Shown here: in pieces, positions 1 through 6,278 of the stretch
How positions within the stretch are numbered: position 1 is the first letter of the stretch
Layout of the letters: every line of letters starts with the position of its first letter
Source: Alphaproteobacteria bacterium
Lineage (GTDB): Bacteria; Pseudomonadota; Alphaproteobacteria; Rs-D84
Direction: 5' to 3'
Assembly (NCBI GenBank): GCA_017503725.1
Contig: JAFVSL010000006.1
Coordinates: forward strand, 37,505 to 101,504
Length of the DNA: 64,000 nucleotides
Made by a program: the position numbers and the translations under genes
Notes under the pieces: model-generated
The model's input: the letters and a program-made list of their open reading frames with translations, nothing else
What the model was told of the DNA's origin: nothing
The model's database searches: none

Positions 1-273
1 CAAGACCTTTGCCGGTCCGGTTGCGGATACTTTTATTATCTGTGTCTTGGATTGTCCCACGGTAACGTCCGCCCAATCCAATGTGTCCGGCGTTATCACC
101 AGGTTGATTGGTGTGGAATCAACCGCCTCGATTTTTTTATTGGGTTTACTGCCGGTTAATAACAGTGTCATAAGTATAAGAACAACAACAAACGCCACCG
201 CCAGTAATAACCACTGAACACGCTTTGGTGTATTGTTCCGCCAATCTACAAAGGTCTTTTTTAACTTATTCAT
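1..273 (-). CDS. VirB10-like inner-membrane protein of a type IV secretion system (truncated by window edge)
   Basis: Only the first 91 codons are visible; the gene runs off the left edge. It starts at an ATG (271-273), 29 nt after the stop of the virB9-like gene. The visible part has a short basic cytoplasmic head of about 20 residues, one strongly hydrophobic membrane segment (about residues 21-40) and then a periplasmic stretch. A bitopic N-in protein following VirB8 and VirB9 is the position and topology expected of VirB10/TrbI, the energy-sensing scaffold linking inner and outer membranes. The periplasmic part also resembles an immunoglobulin-like (HYDIN/ASPM) strand pattern, so another bitopic secretion component is possible. 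The identity rests on context rather than on a motif. Confidence 0.5.
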   Translation of the reverse strand, partial: MNKLKKTFVDWRNNTPKRVQWLLLAVAFVVVLILMTLLLTGSKPNKKIEAVDSTPINLVITPDTLDWADVTVGQSKTQIIKVSATGPAKVL

Positions 274-302
274 TTATTATTCCACACCCGGTTAAGAGCC
301 AT

Positions 303-1829
303 TTACTGAATACGAACAACGTTGCAACTTGCGCCACTGAATTTTAACAACTGGTCACATAGTTTTTGTGCCGTATCAATATCGGCCAATGGCCCGATGC
401 GCAGGCGGTACAGGCGTGCCGATGTAGATTCTGCACCCAATTCACCAACACCTTGTTCATCAACGGCAAAGAAAACCTTGTCTTTGTATGGGGCCAGCAA
501 TCCCGCACCATCGTCGCCACTGAATTTTGCCAGCAATCCCGTCCAATAATCATTCAATGCCTTGACCGATGGATCAGATTTTAATTCAACCGCGACACCG
601 CTTTGGTTGCTGGTAATCAGTGGAATATTCGTTTGTGGTAAATATGCCCCCGCCGTGTCGCGCACCGTCGGAACCATTGTCATTGCGGTGGATGCGCCAG
701 TGGCCTGTGTCGCGCCGGTAAATCCGGCCGGCATATAGTATCCCGCACCCGTTGCCGCCGCAACCGACCCGTTGCCAACAAATGTTGGGCTGGCGGTGTA
801 ATTTCCGACATTCATATTCATTGCGGCCATATCCATATTGTACGCAATATTGTTCAGGGATTGTCCACTCATCATACTTTGGGCAACGTTCGCCTCTGCC
901 AGCGCCATAACCGATGCCGTATCCGCAATAAGGAATGGTTTTTCACGCTTTTTAATGCAGACAATGCGTTGTCCACTGCGCAGAACCATATCCCCAACCG
1001 CCTCTACAATCAGCAAGCGTCCATCTTCGCCGTCGGTACGGAATCCAACCGGGGATTCGCCACCCTCAACCAACAAGGATACAACCGGACGTTGGGTCAT
1101 AGAAATAACCTTGTCACCGAAATCAATATACGTAAATATACGATCGCGCCATACGCGTTCTGGTGCAATTACATAGTCGTCTGGATTTGGAACAAAGATG
1201 TCCAGGTCAAAGCGGAATTCAGATGGATCAATCTTCATAGACTTAATCCAGCCATAATCTTCGCCATCAACACCAACGGTATTTGATGTTGTTGCCGGTT
1301 TATTAAATATAGATTTCATCCCCGCCCCAGACGTTGGTGTCGACACCGCATTCGGCAAGGCCGCATTACCATCCAAAACGATATCCACCTGGGAATATGT
1401 GATTTCAGACGAATTCGTTGGTTCTGCACGCAAATAGAATATGTACTTGTTGCCAGACTTTCCATCAACAATCATATTTGTGTCACCACCCATTGTTCCA
1501 TCGTTCGGGGTTAGAAATATGGTGCCGCCACCTTTTTGTGCATCAACCTGGAACAGGCCACTGTCCCCAACGATAATATCAGAAATTTGTTCGCCGTTTG
1601 GCAATGATACCATTGTTACCATCCCGTTGCGCAGTTTTAATGGCAAAGTGCTGCCCTTGGACCAGGACAGTTGTGCATAGCCCGGTTTAATACTGCCCGC
1701 GGTCATATTTGCGTTTGGATTATCCCAGGCCGCCTGGTATGCCAACGCCGAATTTATATCGGCTAAACCCAATGCCATTCCAACGCATATCAGAGATACA
1801 TTTAATTTTATTGCCTTTGCAAACGTCAT
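303..1829 (-). CDS. virB9: VirB9/CagX/TrbG-family type IV secretion protein with C-terminal SPOR domain
   Basis: Outer-membrane core subunit of a VirB-type secretion or conjugation channel. The 508-residue product has a signal peptide ending near residue 30. A VirB9-like N-terminal beta domain follows, and a central block VWRDRIFTYIDFGD (226-239) with LIVEAVGDMVLRSG (273-286) is typical of the VirB9/CagX fold. A low-complexity Met/Asn/Ala/Thr region lies around 300-400. The last 70 residues (LYRLRIGPL, then DTAQKLCDQL and a final NVVRIQ) match the SPOR fold that binds denuded peptidoglycan glycans. A SPOR tail on VirB9 is not standard and would tether the channel to septal peptidoglycan. It lies between virB8 (upstream, 30 nt) and a VirB10-like gene and is probably co-transcribed with both. 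Family call firm; the SPOR assignment is by eye. Confidence 0.82.
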   Translation of the reverse strand: MTFAKAIKLNVSLICVGMALGLADINSALAYQAAWDNPNANMTAGSIKPGYAQLSWSKGSTLPLKLRNGMVTMVSLPNGEQISDIIVGDSGLFQVDAQKGGGTIFLTPNDGTMGGDTNMIVDGKSGNKYIFYLRAEPTNSSEITYSQVDIVLDGNAALPNAVSTPTSGAGMKSIFNKPATTSNTVGVDGEDYGWIKSMKIDPSEFRFDLDIFVPNPDDYVIAPERVWRDRIFTYIDFGDKVISMTQRPVVSLLVEGGESPVGFRTDGEDGRLLIVEAVGDMVLRSGQRIVCIKKREKPFLIADTASVMALAEANVAQSMMSGQSLNNIAYNMDMAAMNMNVGNYTASPTFVGNGSVAAATGAGYYMPAGFTGATQATGASTAMTMVPTVRDTAGAYLPQTNIPLITSNQSGVAVELKSDPSVKALNDYWTGLLAKFSGDDGAGLLAPYKDKVFFAVDEQGVGELGAESTSARLYRLRIGPLADIDTAQKLCDQLLKFSGASCNVVRIQ

Positions 1830-1859
1830 ATCTGCTTCCTTCCGTCTTTCTTTTATTTC

Positions 1860-2540
1860 TTAGAACCTGTTCAGTGGGTCGGTTTTATTAGATTTATCAC
1901 CATCCACAGATTCAACCGTGTATTGTGCCACACGAATTCCCAACGGGTTGTTCAATCTGTCTGTCCACTGTACGGTCTTATCTGTATCAGATTCCAGTCT
2001 TAATACGATTGTATAATCTTTTGCGTCCACCTGTCCATCACTATTTTCACAAAACCATCGAAATTTTACCGCGTACATATCGTTGCCACGTGGTGTTATC
2101 GCGCCCGTTTCAAATTCGACCGGACATTTAAGTTCGAACCCGGGAACCTCGTTCATCAGTGCGGTCCACATTCTGGTCTGGGCGAAATCGGCAAAGACAT
2201 CATCGGTTGACCACGCGCGCACCGCGGCGGCCGGATCGTTGGTCCATTTTTTGCGCATCACGTTAATATTTGATGAAATTTCGTTCCGGGCCTTGATGTA
2301 TTCTTTGATAAACGCACGCTTGTATTGGCTTAGGTTTTCATCCGCCGGCACCATATCACGCAATGTAATTTCCAGTTGATGGCTGGGCTGTGTCATTAAA
2401 AAGAATACTTGGGGACGGTTCAATGGGAACAATTTATACAGCGTCACCCCCATAACGGCCAGCACCACCACCGCGGTTGCAAGCACAAACGTCATCAATC
2501 TGGACATTAAAATTGGCGGTTCTACGCGGTTTTGTACCAA
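1860..2540 (-). CDS. virB8: VirB8-family type IV secretion protein
   Basis: Bitopic inner-membrane assembly factor of the VirB channel. The 226 residues comprise a short cytoplasmic head, one transmembrane segment (about residues 14-37) and a periplasmic NTF2-like domain. The domain carries the usual YI(K)ARNEI helix, a W-x6-F-A region and a C-terminal beta sheet ending NPLGIRVAQYTV, a stretch typical of VirB8/TrbF. The start is TTG: an AGGGGG Shine-Dalgarno element sits 5-6 nt upstream of the TTG at 2538-2540, and no ATG fits as well. An internal ATG 11 codons later is an alternative. It is the first gene of the visible virB8-virB9-virB10 order on this strand, reading away from tRNA-Trp. Confidence 0.82.
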   Translation of the reverse strand: MVQNRVEPPILMSRLMTFVLATAVVVLAVMGVTLYKLFPLNRPQVFFLMTQPSHQLEITLRDMVPADENLSQYKRAFIKEYIKARNEISSNINVMRKKWTNDPAAAVRAWSTDDVFADFAQTRMWTALMNEVPGFELKCPVEFETGAITPRGNDMYAVKFRWFCENSDGQVDAKDYTIVLRLESDTDKTVQWTDRLNNPLGIRVAQYTVESVDGDKSNKTDPLNRF

Positions 2541-2691
2541 AATCTCCCCCTTGATTAAGTGGATTGTAGAAAAAAATACGTCGCATATGCAAGAAAAAAT
2601 TGCAAATACAAAATCATATTATTGGATTAGTAAATGTTGGGGTGGAATTTTGTCTTGCGCCGGGTAATGAAAAATAATATAATATTTCCGC

Positions 2692-2719
2692 TTGATTTTT
2701 TGTATCCGTGTGCTATCCT
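2692..2719 (+). promoter_or_regulatory. Probable sigma-70 promoter for tRNA-Trp
   Basis: A TTGATT -35 (2692-2697) and a TATCCT -10 (2714-2719) are separated by 16 nt, 53 nt before the tRNA. The -10 is preceded by TGTGC, as in the promoters before 20436 and 22481. Confidence 0.5.
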
Positions 2720-2772
2720 GTCGCAGACTGTGGACGTGTGTGCGGTACAAAAAGACGGTTTTTACAGTTTCT

Positions 2773-2846
2773 AGGGGCATAGTTCAACGGTAGAATATCG
2801 GTCTCCAAAACCGCGGATGAGGGTTCGATTCCTTCTGCCCCTGCCA
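2773..2846 (+). tRNA. tRNA-Trp (anticodon CCA)
   Basis: A full cloverleaf is visible. The acceptor strands are AGGGGCA (2773-2779) and TGCCCCT (2836-2842), the discriminator is G and CCA is encoded. The anticodon loop reads CTCCAAA, giving CCA, and the T-arm is GGGTTCGATTCC. A tRNA-Trp directly before secE is a common bacterial arrangement. The 3' end is embedded in an inverted repeat and duplicated downstream. Confidence 0.95.
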
Positions 2847-3019
2847 AATTCCAAAACGCAACATAATTGTGTTTTGGAATTTGGCAAAAGGTGGGCGGAA
2901 AATCGAACCCGAAGGAAATAGTGGTGTTGGGTTCGCATACGAGTAAGATTTTGCAAGTGTAACGATGCGAAATCGGTACGAGTGGTGAGCGAATGCGAAC
3001 ATTCCTTCTGCCCCTGCCA
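2828..3019 (+). repeat. Duplicated 3' end of tRNA-Trp flanking a 154-bp palindromic insert
   Basis: The 19-nt sequence attccttctgcccctgcca, the tRNA 3' terminus, occurs at 2828-2846 and again at 3001-3019. Between them lies an insert with an outer inverted repeat GTTCGCAT (2931-2938) / ATGCGAAC (2993-3000) that stops exactly at the second copy. This is the footprint expected of a small element inserted at, or excised from, a tRNA 3' end. No ORF of its own is visible. Confidence 0.7.
2842..2886. repeat. 16-bp perfect inverted repeat covering the tRNA-Trp CCA end
   Basis: TGCCAAATTCCAAAAC (2842-2857) and its exact reverse complement (2871-2886) flank a 13-nt loop. The left arm includes the last acceptor base, the discriminator and the CCA of tRNA-Trp. 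It could act as a transcription stop or processing hairpin, but there is no T-tract after it, and the arm would compete with the acceptor stem. Confidence 0.8.
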
Positions 3020-3057
3020 CGAATATGGTCGTAAATAATAAAAAGTGGACGTGTTTT

Positions 3058-3237
3058 ATGAAGAAAATGCTGGAATATATCAAATCTGTGCGTCGTGAAT
3101 GGTTCAAGATTGTGTGGCCGTCGCGCGACACTGTGACGCGTGCAACGATTATGATTTTGGTGTTTTCGGCCATTGCGGCGCTGTTCTTCTTTGCGGTGGA
3201 CAGTGTGCTGGGGGCGATTGTTAATTGGATTTTCTAA
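3058..3237 (+). CDS. secE: Preprotein translocase subunit SecE
   Basis: Small essential subunit of the SecYEG channel in the inner membrane. The 59 residues carry the short single-helix bacterial form: an amphipathic N-terminal helix (YIKSVRREWFKIVWPSRD, with the conserved W-P-S/T) followed by one hydrophobic segment to the C terminus. The start chosen is the ATG at 3058, which gives the normal MKK-type N terminus; a GTG-type extension 11 codons upstream would run into the tRNA repeat. It is followed 28 nt later by nusG, the universal secE-nusG pair. Confidence 0.95.
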   Translation: MKKMLEYIKSVRREWFKIVWPSRDTVTRATIMILVFSAIAALFFFAVDSVLGAIVNWIF

Positions 3238-3265
3238 GAAACGGAATTGACAAAGGGTGCATACG

Positions 3266-3799
3266 ATGGAAGAAAAAATGCAATGGTTTGTTGTGAATGT
3301 TCATACAAGTTGCGAAGACAAGGTTGCGCGTGGTCTGCGTGAACAGATTGATAAGCGCCGCCTGAATGCGTATTTTGGTGAAATTTTGGTCCCCACGCGT
3401 GAGGTTACTGAAATCAAGGGTGGCAAGCGTGTAAAGACGGAACGTAAATTCTTTCCGGGCTATATCGTTGTTCAGATGGTTATGAACAATGAAACGTTCA
3501 CACTTGTAAAACAGATTCCCCAGGTTGTTATGTTCCTGGGCGCGAAACAGAAACCAATCGCGGTCAGCGAAGAAGAAGCGCGTCGCCTGATGAAACAGGT
3601 AGAAGAGGGCGCGGTCGCGATGGATGACATTGAATATTCCGTTGGCCAAGAGGTACACGTTATCGATGGTCCGTTTGCGGGCTTTAACGGTGTCGCGTCC
3701 GAGGTGGATAATGTAAAACAAAAAATGACAGTTACAGTCCTGGTATTTGGTCGTGAAACCAGTATGGAACTGGAATTTGACCAGGTCGAAAAGGTATAA
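3266..3799 (+). CDS. nusG: Transcription termination/antitermination factor NusG
   Basis: NusG binds RNA polymerase clamp helices, reduces pausing and couples to Rho or S10. The 177-residue product has the NGN domain (QWFVVNVHTSCEDKVARGL at the N terminus, FFPGYIVVQM in the middle) and a C-terminal KOW domain (VIDGPFAGFNG). The ATG at 3266 is preferred over the GTG at 3257 because an AAAGGG ribosome site lies 8 nt before it, whereas it overlaps the GTG. It precedes rplK and is part of the secE-nusG-rplKAJL-rpoBC run. Confidence 0.96.
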   Translation: MEEKMQWFVVNVHTSCEDKVARGLREQIDKRRLNAYFGEILVPTREVTEIKGGKRVKTERKFFPGYIVVQMVMNNETFTLVKQIPQVVMFLGAKQKPIAVSEEEARRLMKQVEEGAVAMDDIEYSVGQEVHVIDGPFAGFNGVASEVDNVKQKMTVTVLVFGRETSMELEFDQVEKV

Positions 3800-3850
3800 T
3801 AAAAGTTTTTTGTGGTTTTCTGAAAAATATTCAGTAAAATCACACCAAAC

Positions 3851-3879
3851 CGTGGTAGATACGCCATATCGTACCACGA
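3851..3879 (+). promoter_or_regulatory. Hairpin in the nusG-rplK leader
   Basis: CGTGGTA and TACCACG form a 7-bp stem with a 15-nt loop, about 28 nt before rplK. In E. coli, L1 represses this operon by binding a leader structure upstream of rplK, and this is the candidate element here. No U-tract follows, so it is not an intrinsic terminator. Confidence 0.45.
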
Positions 3880-3906
3880 CACTAACCAAAAAAATGGAGT
3901 GAACAA

Positions 3907-4338
3907 ATGGCAAAGAAAGAAGTTAAGGGATTGGTCAAATTGGTCGTCCCTGCAAAACAGGCAAATCCTGCGCCTCCAATCGGTCCGGCGTTGGGTGCTG
4001 CTGGTGTTAACATCGCAGAATTCTGCAAACAGTTTAACGATAAAACATCTGATAAAGAACCGGGTATGCCGATTCCATGTATTATCACTGTTTACACAGA
4101 TCGCAGTTTCGAATTTATTATGAAATTGCCACCTGTATCGTACTATATTAAAAAAGCATTGAAATTGAAAATCGGTTCTCATAAACCGGGGCGTGACTTT
4201 GTTGGTACATTGACCCAGGCCCAGGTAAAAGAAATCGCCGAAGCGAAAATGCCTGACTTGAATTGCTCTACCATTGAATCCGCTATGAACATCGTTGCGG
4301 GTCAGTGCCGTTCTATGGGCGTAAAGGTGGAGGAATAA
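3907..4338 (+). CDS. rplK: 50S ribosomal protein L11
   Basis: L11 of the large-subunit GTPase-associated centre, binding 23S rRNA helices 43/44. The 143 residues are of normal length. Hallmarks are the N-terminal [20 protein letters not shown], the [12 protein letters not shown] helix and the C-terminal RNA-binding domain with the [14 protein letters not shown] motif. A GGAGTG Shine-Dalgarno sits 5 nt before the ATG. It overlaps the L1 gene transcriptionally (4 nt gap). Confidence 0.97.
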   Translation: MAKKEVKGLVKLVVPAKQANPAPPIGPALGAAGVNIAEFCKQFNDKTSDKEPGMPIPCIITVYTDRSFEFIMKLPPVSYYIKKALKLKIGSHKPGRDFVGTLTQAQVKEIAEAKMPDLNCSTIESAMNIVAGQCRSMGVKVEE

Positions 4339-4342
4339 TATC

Positions 4343-5017
4343 ATGAAACTGACAAAGAAACAGCAAACTTGGAAAAATTTGGACACAGACAAAGTGTATG
4401 CCTTGTCTGATGCAATCGAAGCATTGCGTGAATACGCATCCAAGAAATTTGATGAAACATTGGAAATCGCTATCCGTTTGGGTATCGATGTGACCAAGGC
4501 TGACCAGAATATTCGTGGTATGTTGTCCCTGCCAAATGGTACGGGTAAAACGGTTCGTGTTGCGGTATTTACCGAAAATGCGGCCGACGAAGCAAAAGCT
4601 GCCGGTGCCGATGTTGTTGGTGGCCAGGATTTAATTGACGCGGTTGCGGCGGGCAATATCAACTTTGACCGTGTTATCGCGACACCTGATATGATGCCAA
4701 AAATGTCAAAAATTGCGCGCGTATTGGGACCAAAGGGTTTGATGCCGAATCCAAAATTGGGTACGGTTACAAACAACGTTGCGGACGCTGTTAAAACGGC
4801 CAAAGCGGGTCAGATTGAATACCGTGCTGAAAAGAAGGGTATTATTCACGCTGGGATTGGTAAAATGTCATTTACAACCGACGCGTTGGTTGAAAATGCA
4901 AATGCCTTGATTGACCAGTTGAAAAAGATTAAACCTGCATCCGCCAAGGGTCAGTATATCTTGGGTATTTCCGTTGCGACAACCCAGGGCCCAGGTCTGA
5001 AAGTAGATGCAAAATAA
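4343..5017 (+). CDS. rplA: 50S ribosomal protein L1
   Basis: L1 of the ribosomal E-site stalk and the usual translational repressor of the rplKA transcript. The product is 224 residues, close to the family norm of about 230, with the signature ATPDMMPKMSKIARVLGPKG around residues 115-135 and the RAEKKGIIHAGIGK region. It starts 4 nt after rplK with a GGAGG-type site inside the end of rplK. A long leader before rplJ follows. Confidence 0.97.
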   Translation: MKLTKKQQTWKNLDTDKVYALSDAIEALREYASKKFDETLEIAIRLGIDVTKADQNIRGMLSLPNGTGKTVRVAVFTENAADEAKAAGADVVGGQDLIDAVAAGNINFDRVIATPDMMPKMSKIARVLGPKGLMPNPKLGTVTNNVADAVKTAKAGQIEYRAEKKGIIHAGIGKMSFTTDALVENANALIDQLKKIKPASAKGQYILGISVATTQGPGLKVDAK

Positions 5018-5204
5018 TTAAATGCGACGTGTGTGAAGAACATACGTCGCATAAACAGATTTCTGTCCAAGACTGATGGTGTGACGAGAATGTTGCTTAA
5101 TTGCCATCATAGACAAAGAACAATTCTTTGGGGCAGGAACCAAAGCCCCACCCGGGGCAACCCGGATGGAAAGTTAACAAAACAGAAGCTTGAAGGAAAT
5201 AAAG
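5018..5204 (+). promoter_or_regulatory. L10 leader region (rplJL autoregulation)
   Basis: This 187-nt non-coding spacer between rplA and rplJ contains an 8-bp stem ATGCGACG / CGTCGCAT (about 5021-5052) and a second GC-rich structured segment (GGGGCAGG, AGCCCC, CCCGGGGCAACCCGG, about 5130-5165). In many bacteria the L10-L12 complex binds a kink-turn leader at this position to repress rplJL translation. I infer the same role from position and structure; a covariance search with the L10 leader model would decide. Confidence 0.6.
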
Positions 5205-5684
5205 ATGAAACGCGAAGAAAAATCAGATTTGATTTCAGCGTTACAGTCGTCCCTGAAAGAAGCGAACGGTGTTTTCGTTGTTGAAAACCACGGCTTGACC
5301 GTACAGGAATTTGAGGGTCTGCGTAATGAATTGCGCCCATTGGTTTCCGTGTTCAAAGTCGTTAAAAACCGTTTGATGAAATTGGCGTTAAAAGACACCG
5401 ATTTCGAACCTGTATCCGATATGCTGAAACGTCCAACCGCGGTTGCGGTTGCAACAGACGGCTTGGCGGTTACCAAGGTATTGGCAAAATTTGCGGAATC
5501 ACACCCAAATTTGACAATCGTTGGTGGTAAAATGGATGCGGACGTTCTGGACTGTAACGGCGTATTACAATTATCCAAGCTTCCTTCCCTGTTGGAAATT
5601 CGTGGCACTATTGCGCGTATCTTGGTCGAACCTGCATCGCGCATTGCACGAGTATCGGCAGAGTATGGAAAAAAAGAACAATAA
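5205..5684 (+). CDS. rplJ: 50S ribosomal protein L10
   Basis: L10 (P0-like) forms the base of the ribosomal stalk that carries L7/L12 dimers. The 159-residue product has the usual layout: an N-terminal rRNA-binding domain with GVFVVENHGLTV and LRPLVSVFKVVKNRLMKLA, and a C-terminal helix (LARILVEPASRIARVSAEY-like) that docks L12. The ATG at 5205 follows GAAGGA by 7 nt. An upstream TTG at 5190 lies inside the ribosome-binding site and is rejected. It forms a pair with rplL. Confidence 0.95.
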   Translation: MKREEKSDLISALQSSLKEANGVFVVENHGLTVQEFEGLRNELRPLVSVFKVVKNRLMKLALKDTDFEPVSDMLKRPTAVAVATDGLAVTKVLAKFAESHPNLTIVGGKMDADVLDCNGVLQLSKLPSLLEIRGTIARILVEPASRIARVSAEYGKKEQ

Positions 5685-5732
5685 AATCAGAATATTTTAT
5701 TCTGACCTAAAACAAAACTTAGGAGTAAAAAA

Positions 5733-6098
5733 ATGGCAGACATTCAGAAATTAGTTGAAGAATTGTCAAAATTGACCGTTTTGGAAGCAGTTGAACTGTC
5801 CAAAGCGTTGGAAGAAACATGGGGCGTTAGCGCTGCTGCTGCTGTTGCAGTTGCCGCTGGTCCTGTTGCAGCCGCTGCAGAAGAAAAGAGCGAATTTGAC
5901 GTTGTACTGGCCGAAGTTGGTGCAAACAAATTGGCTGTTATCAAGGCTGTAAAAGACATCACAGGTTTGGGTTTGGGCGAAGCGAAAACTTTGGTCGAAT
6001 CTGCACCAAAGGCAGTTAAAGAAGGCGTTGCCAAAGATGAAGCTGAAAAAATGAAAGCTACAATCGAAGCCGCCGGTGCCAAAGTTGAATTGAAATAA
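5733..6098 (+). CDS. rplL: 50S ribosomal protein L7/L12
   Basis: Flexible stalk protein that recruits translation factors. At 121 residues it matches the family length. An N-terminal dimerisation helix ([25 protein letters not shown]) is followed by an Ala-rich hinge (about 37-55) and the C-terminal domain with [20 protein letters not shown] and [13 protein letters not shown], which contacts GTPases. A TAGGAG ribosome site lies upstream. A 13-bp hairpin follows before rpoB. Confidence 0.97.
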   Translation: MADIQKLVEELSKLTVLEAVELSKALEETWGVSAAAAVAVAAGPVAAAAEEKSEFDVVLAEVGANKLAVIKAVKDITGLGLGEAKTLVESAPKAVKEGVAKDEAEKMKATIEAAGAKVELK

Positions 6099-6155
6099 TT
6101 CAACCCGGAACCGAATGGTTCATAAAAAATCTGCCGTATGAAAATATGGCAAAAA

Positions 6156-6198
6156 CGCCGCCCGTGTGGGATGAAAATCCCATACGGGCACAAAGGCG
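6156..6198 (+). promoter_or_regulatory. Large hairpin in the rplL-rpoB spacer (attenuator or RNase processing site)
   Basis: GCCCGTGTGGGAT (6160-6172) pairs with ATCCCATACGGGC (6177-6189) through 12 Watson-Crick pairs and one G-U over a GAAA tetraloop, with an outer CGCC/GGCG clamp. In E. coli a partial attenuator and an RNase III site occupy this spacer and set the ribosomal protein : polymerase ratio. No strong U-tract follows, so read-through into rpoB is expected. Confidence 0.7.
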
Positions 6199-6278
6199 TA
6201 AAAATACACAAGAAAAATTAAAACGGTATTACAATATCGTTTCGTTTGCAAAACGCACAGAAAAAAGGACTAAAACCG

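Noticed and set aside
2842..2886. Intrinsic terminator of tRNA-Trp
   Set aside because: The hairpin is perfect but no T-tract follows and the arm includes the mature tRNA end; recorded as an inverted repeat instead.
2784..3173. Minus-strand ORF across tRNA-Trp and secE
   Set aside because: Antisense to a tRNA and to secE; no start signal.
3472..4803. Long minus-strand ORF across nusG, rplK and rplA
   Set aside because: It lies entirely antisense to three unmistakable conserved genes and has a shadow composition (Ser/Phe-rich); no ribosome site or family similarity.
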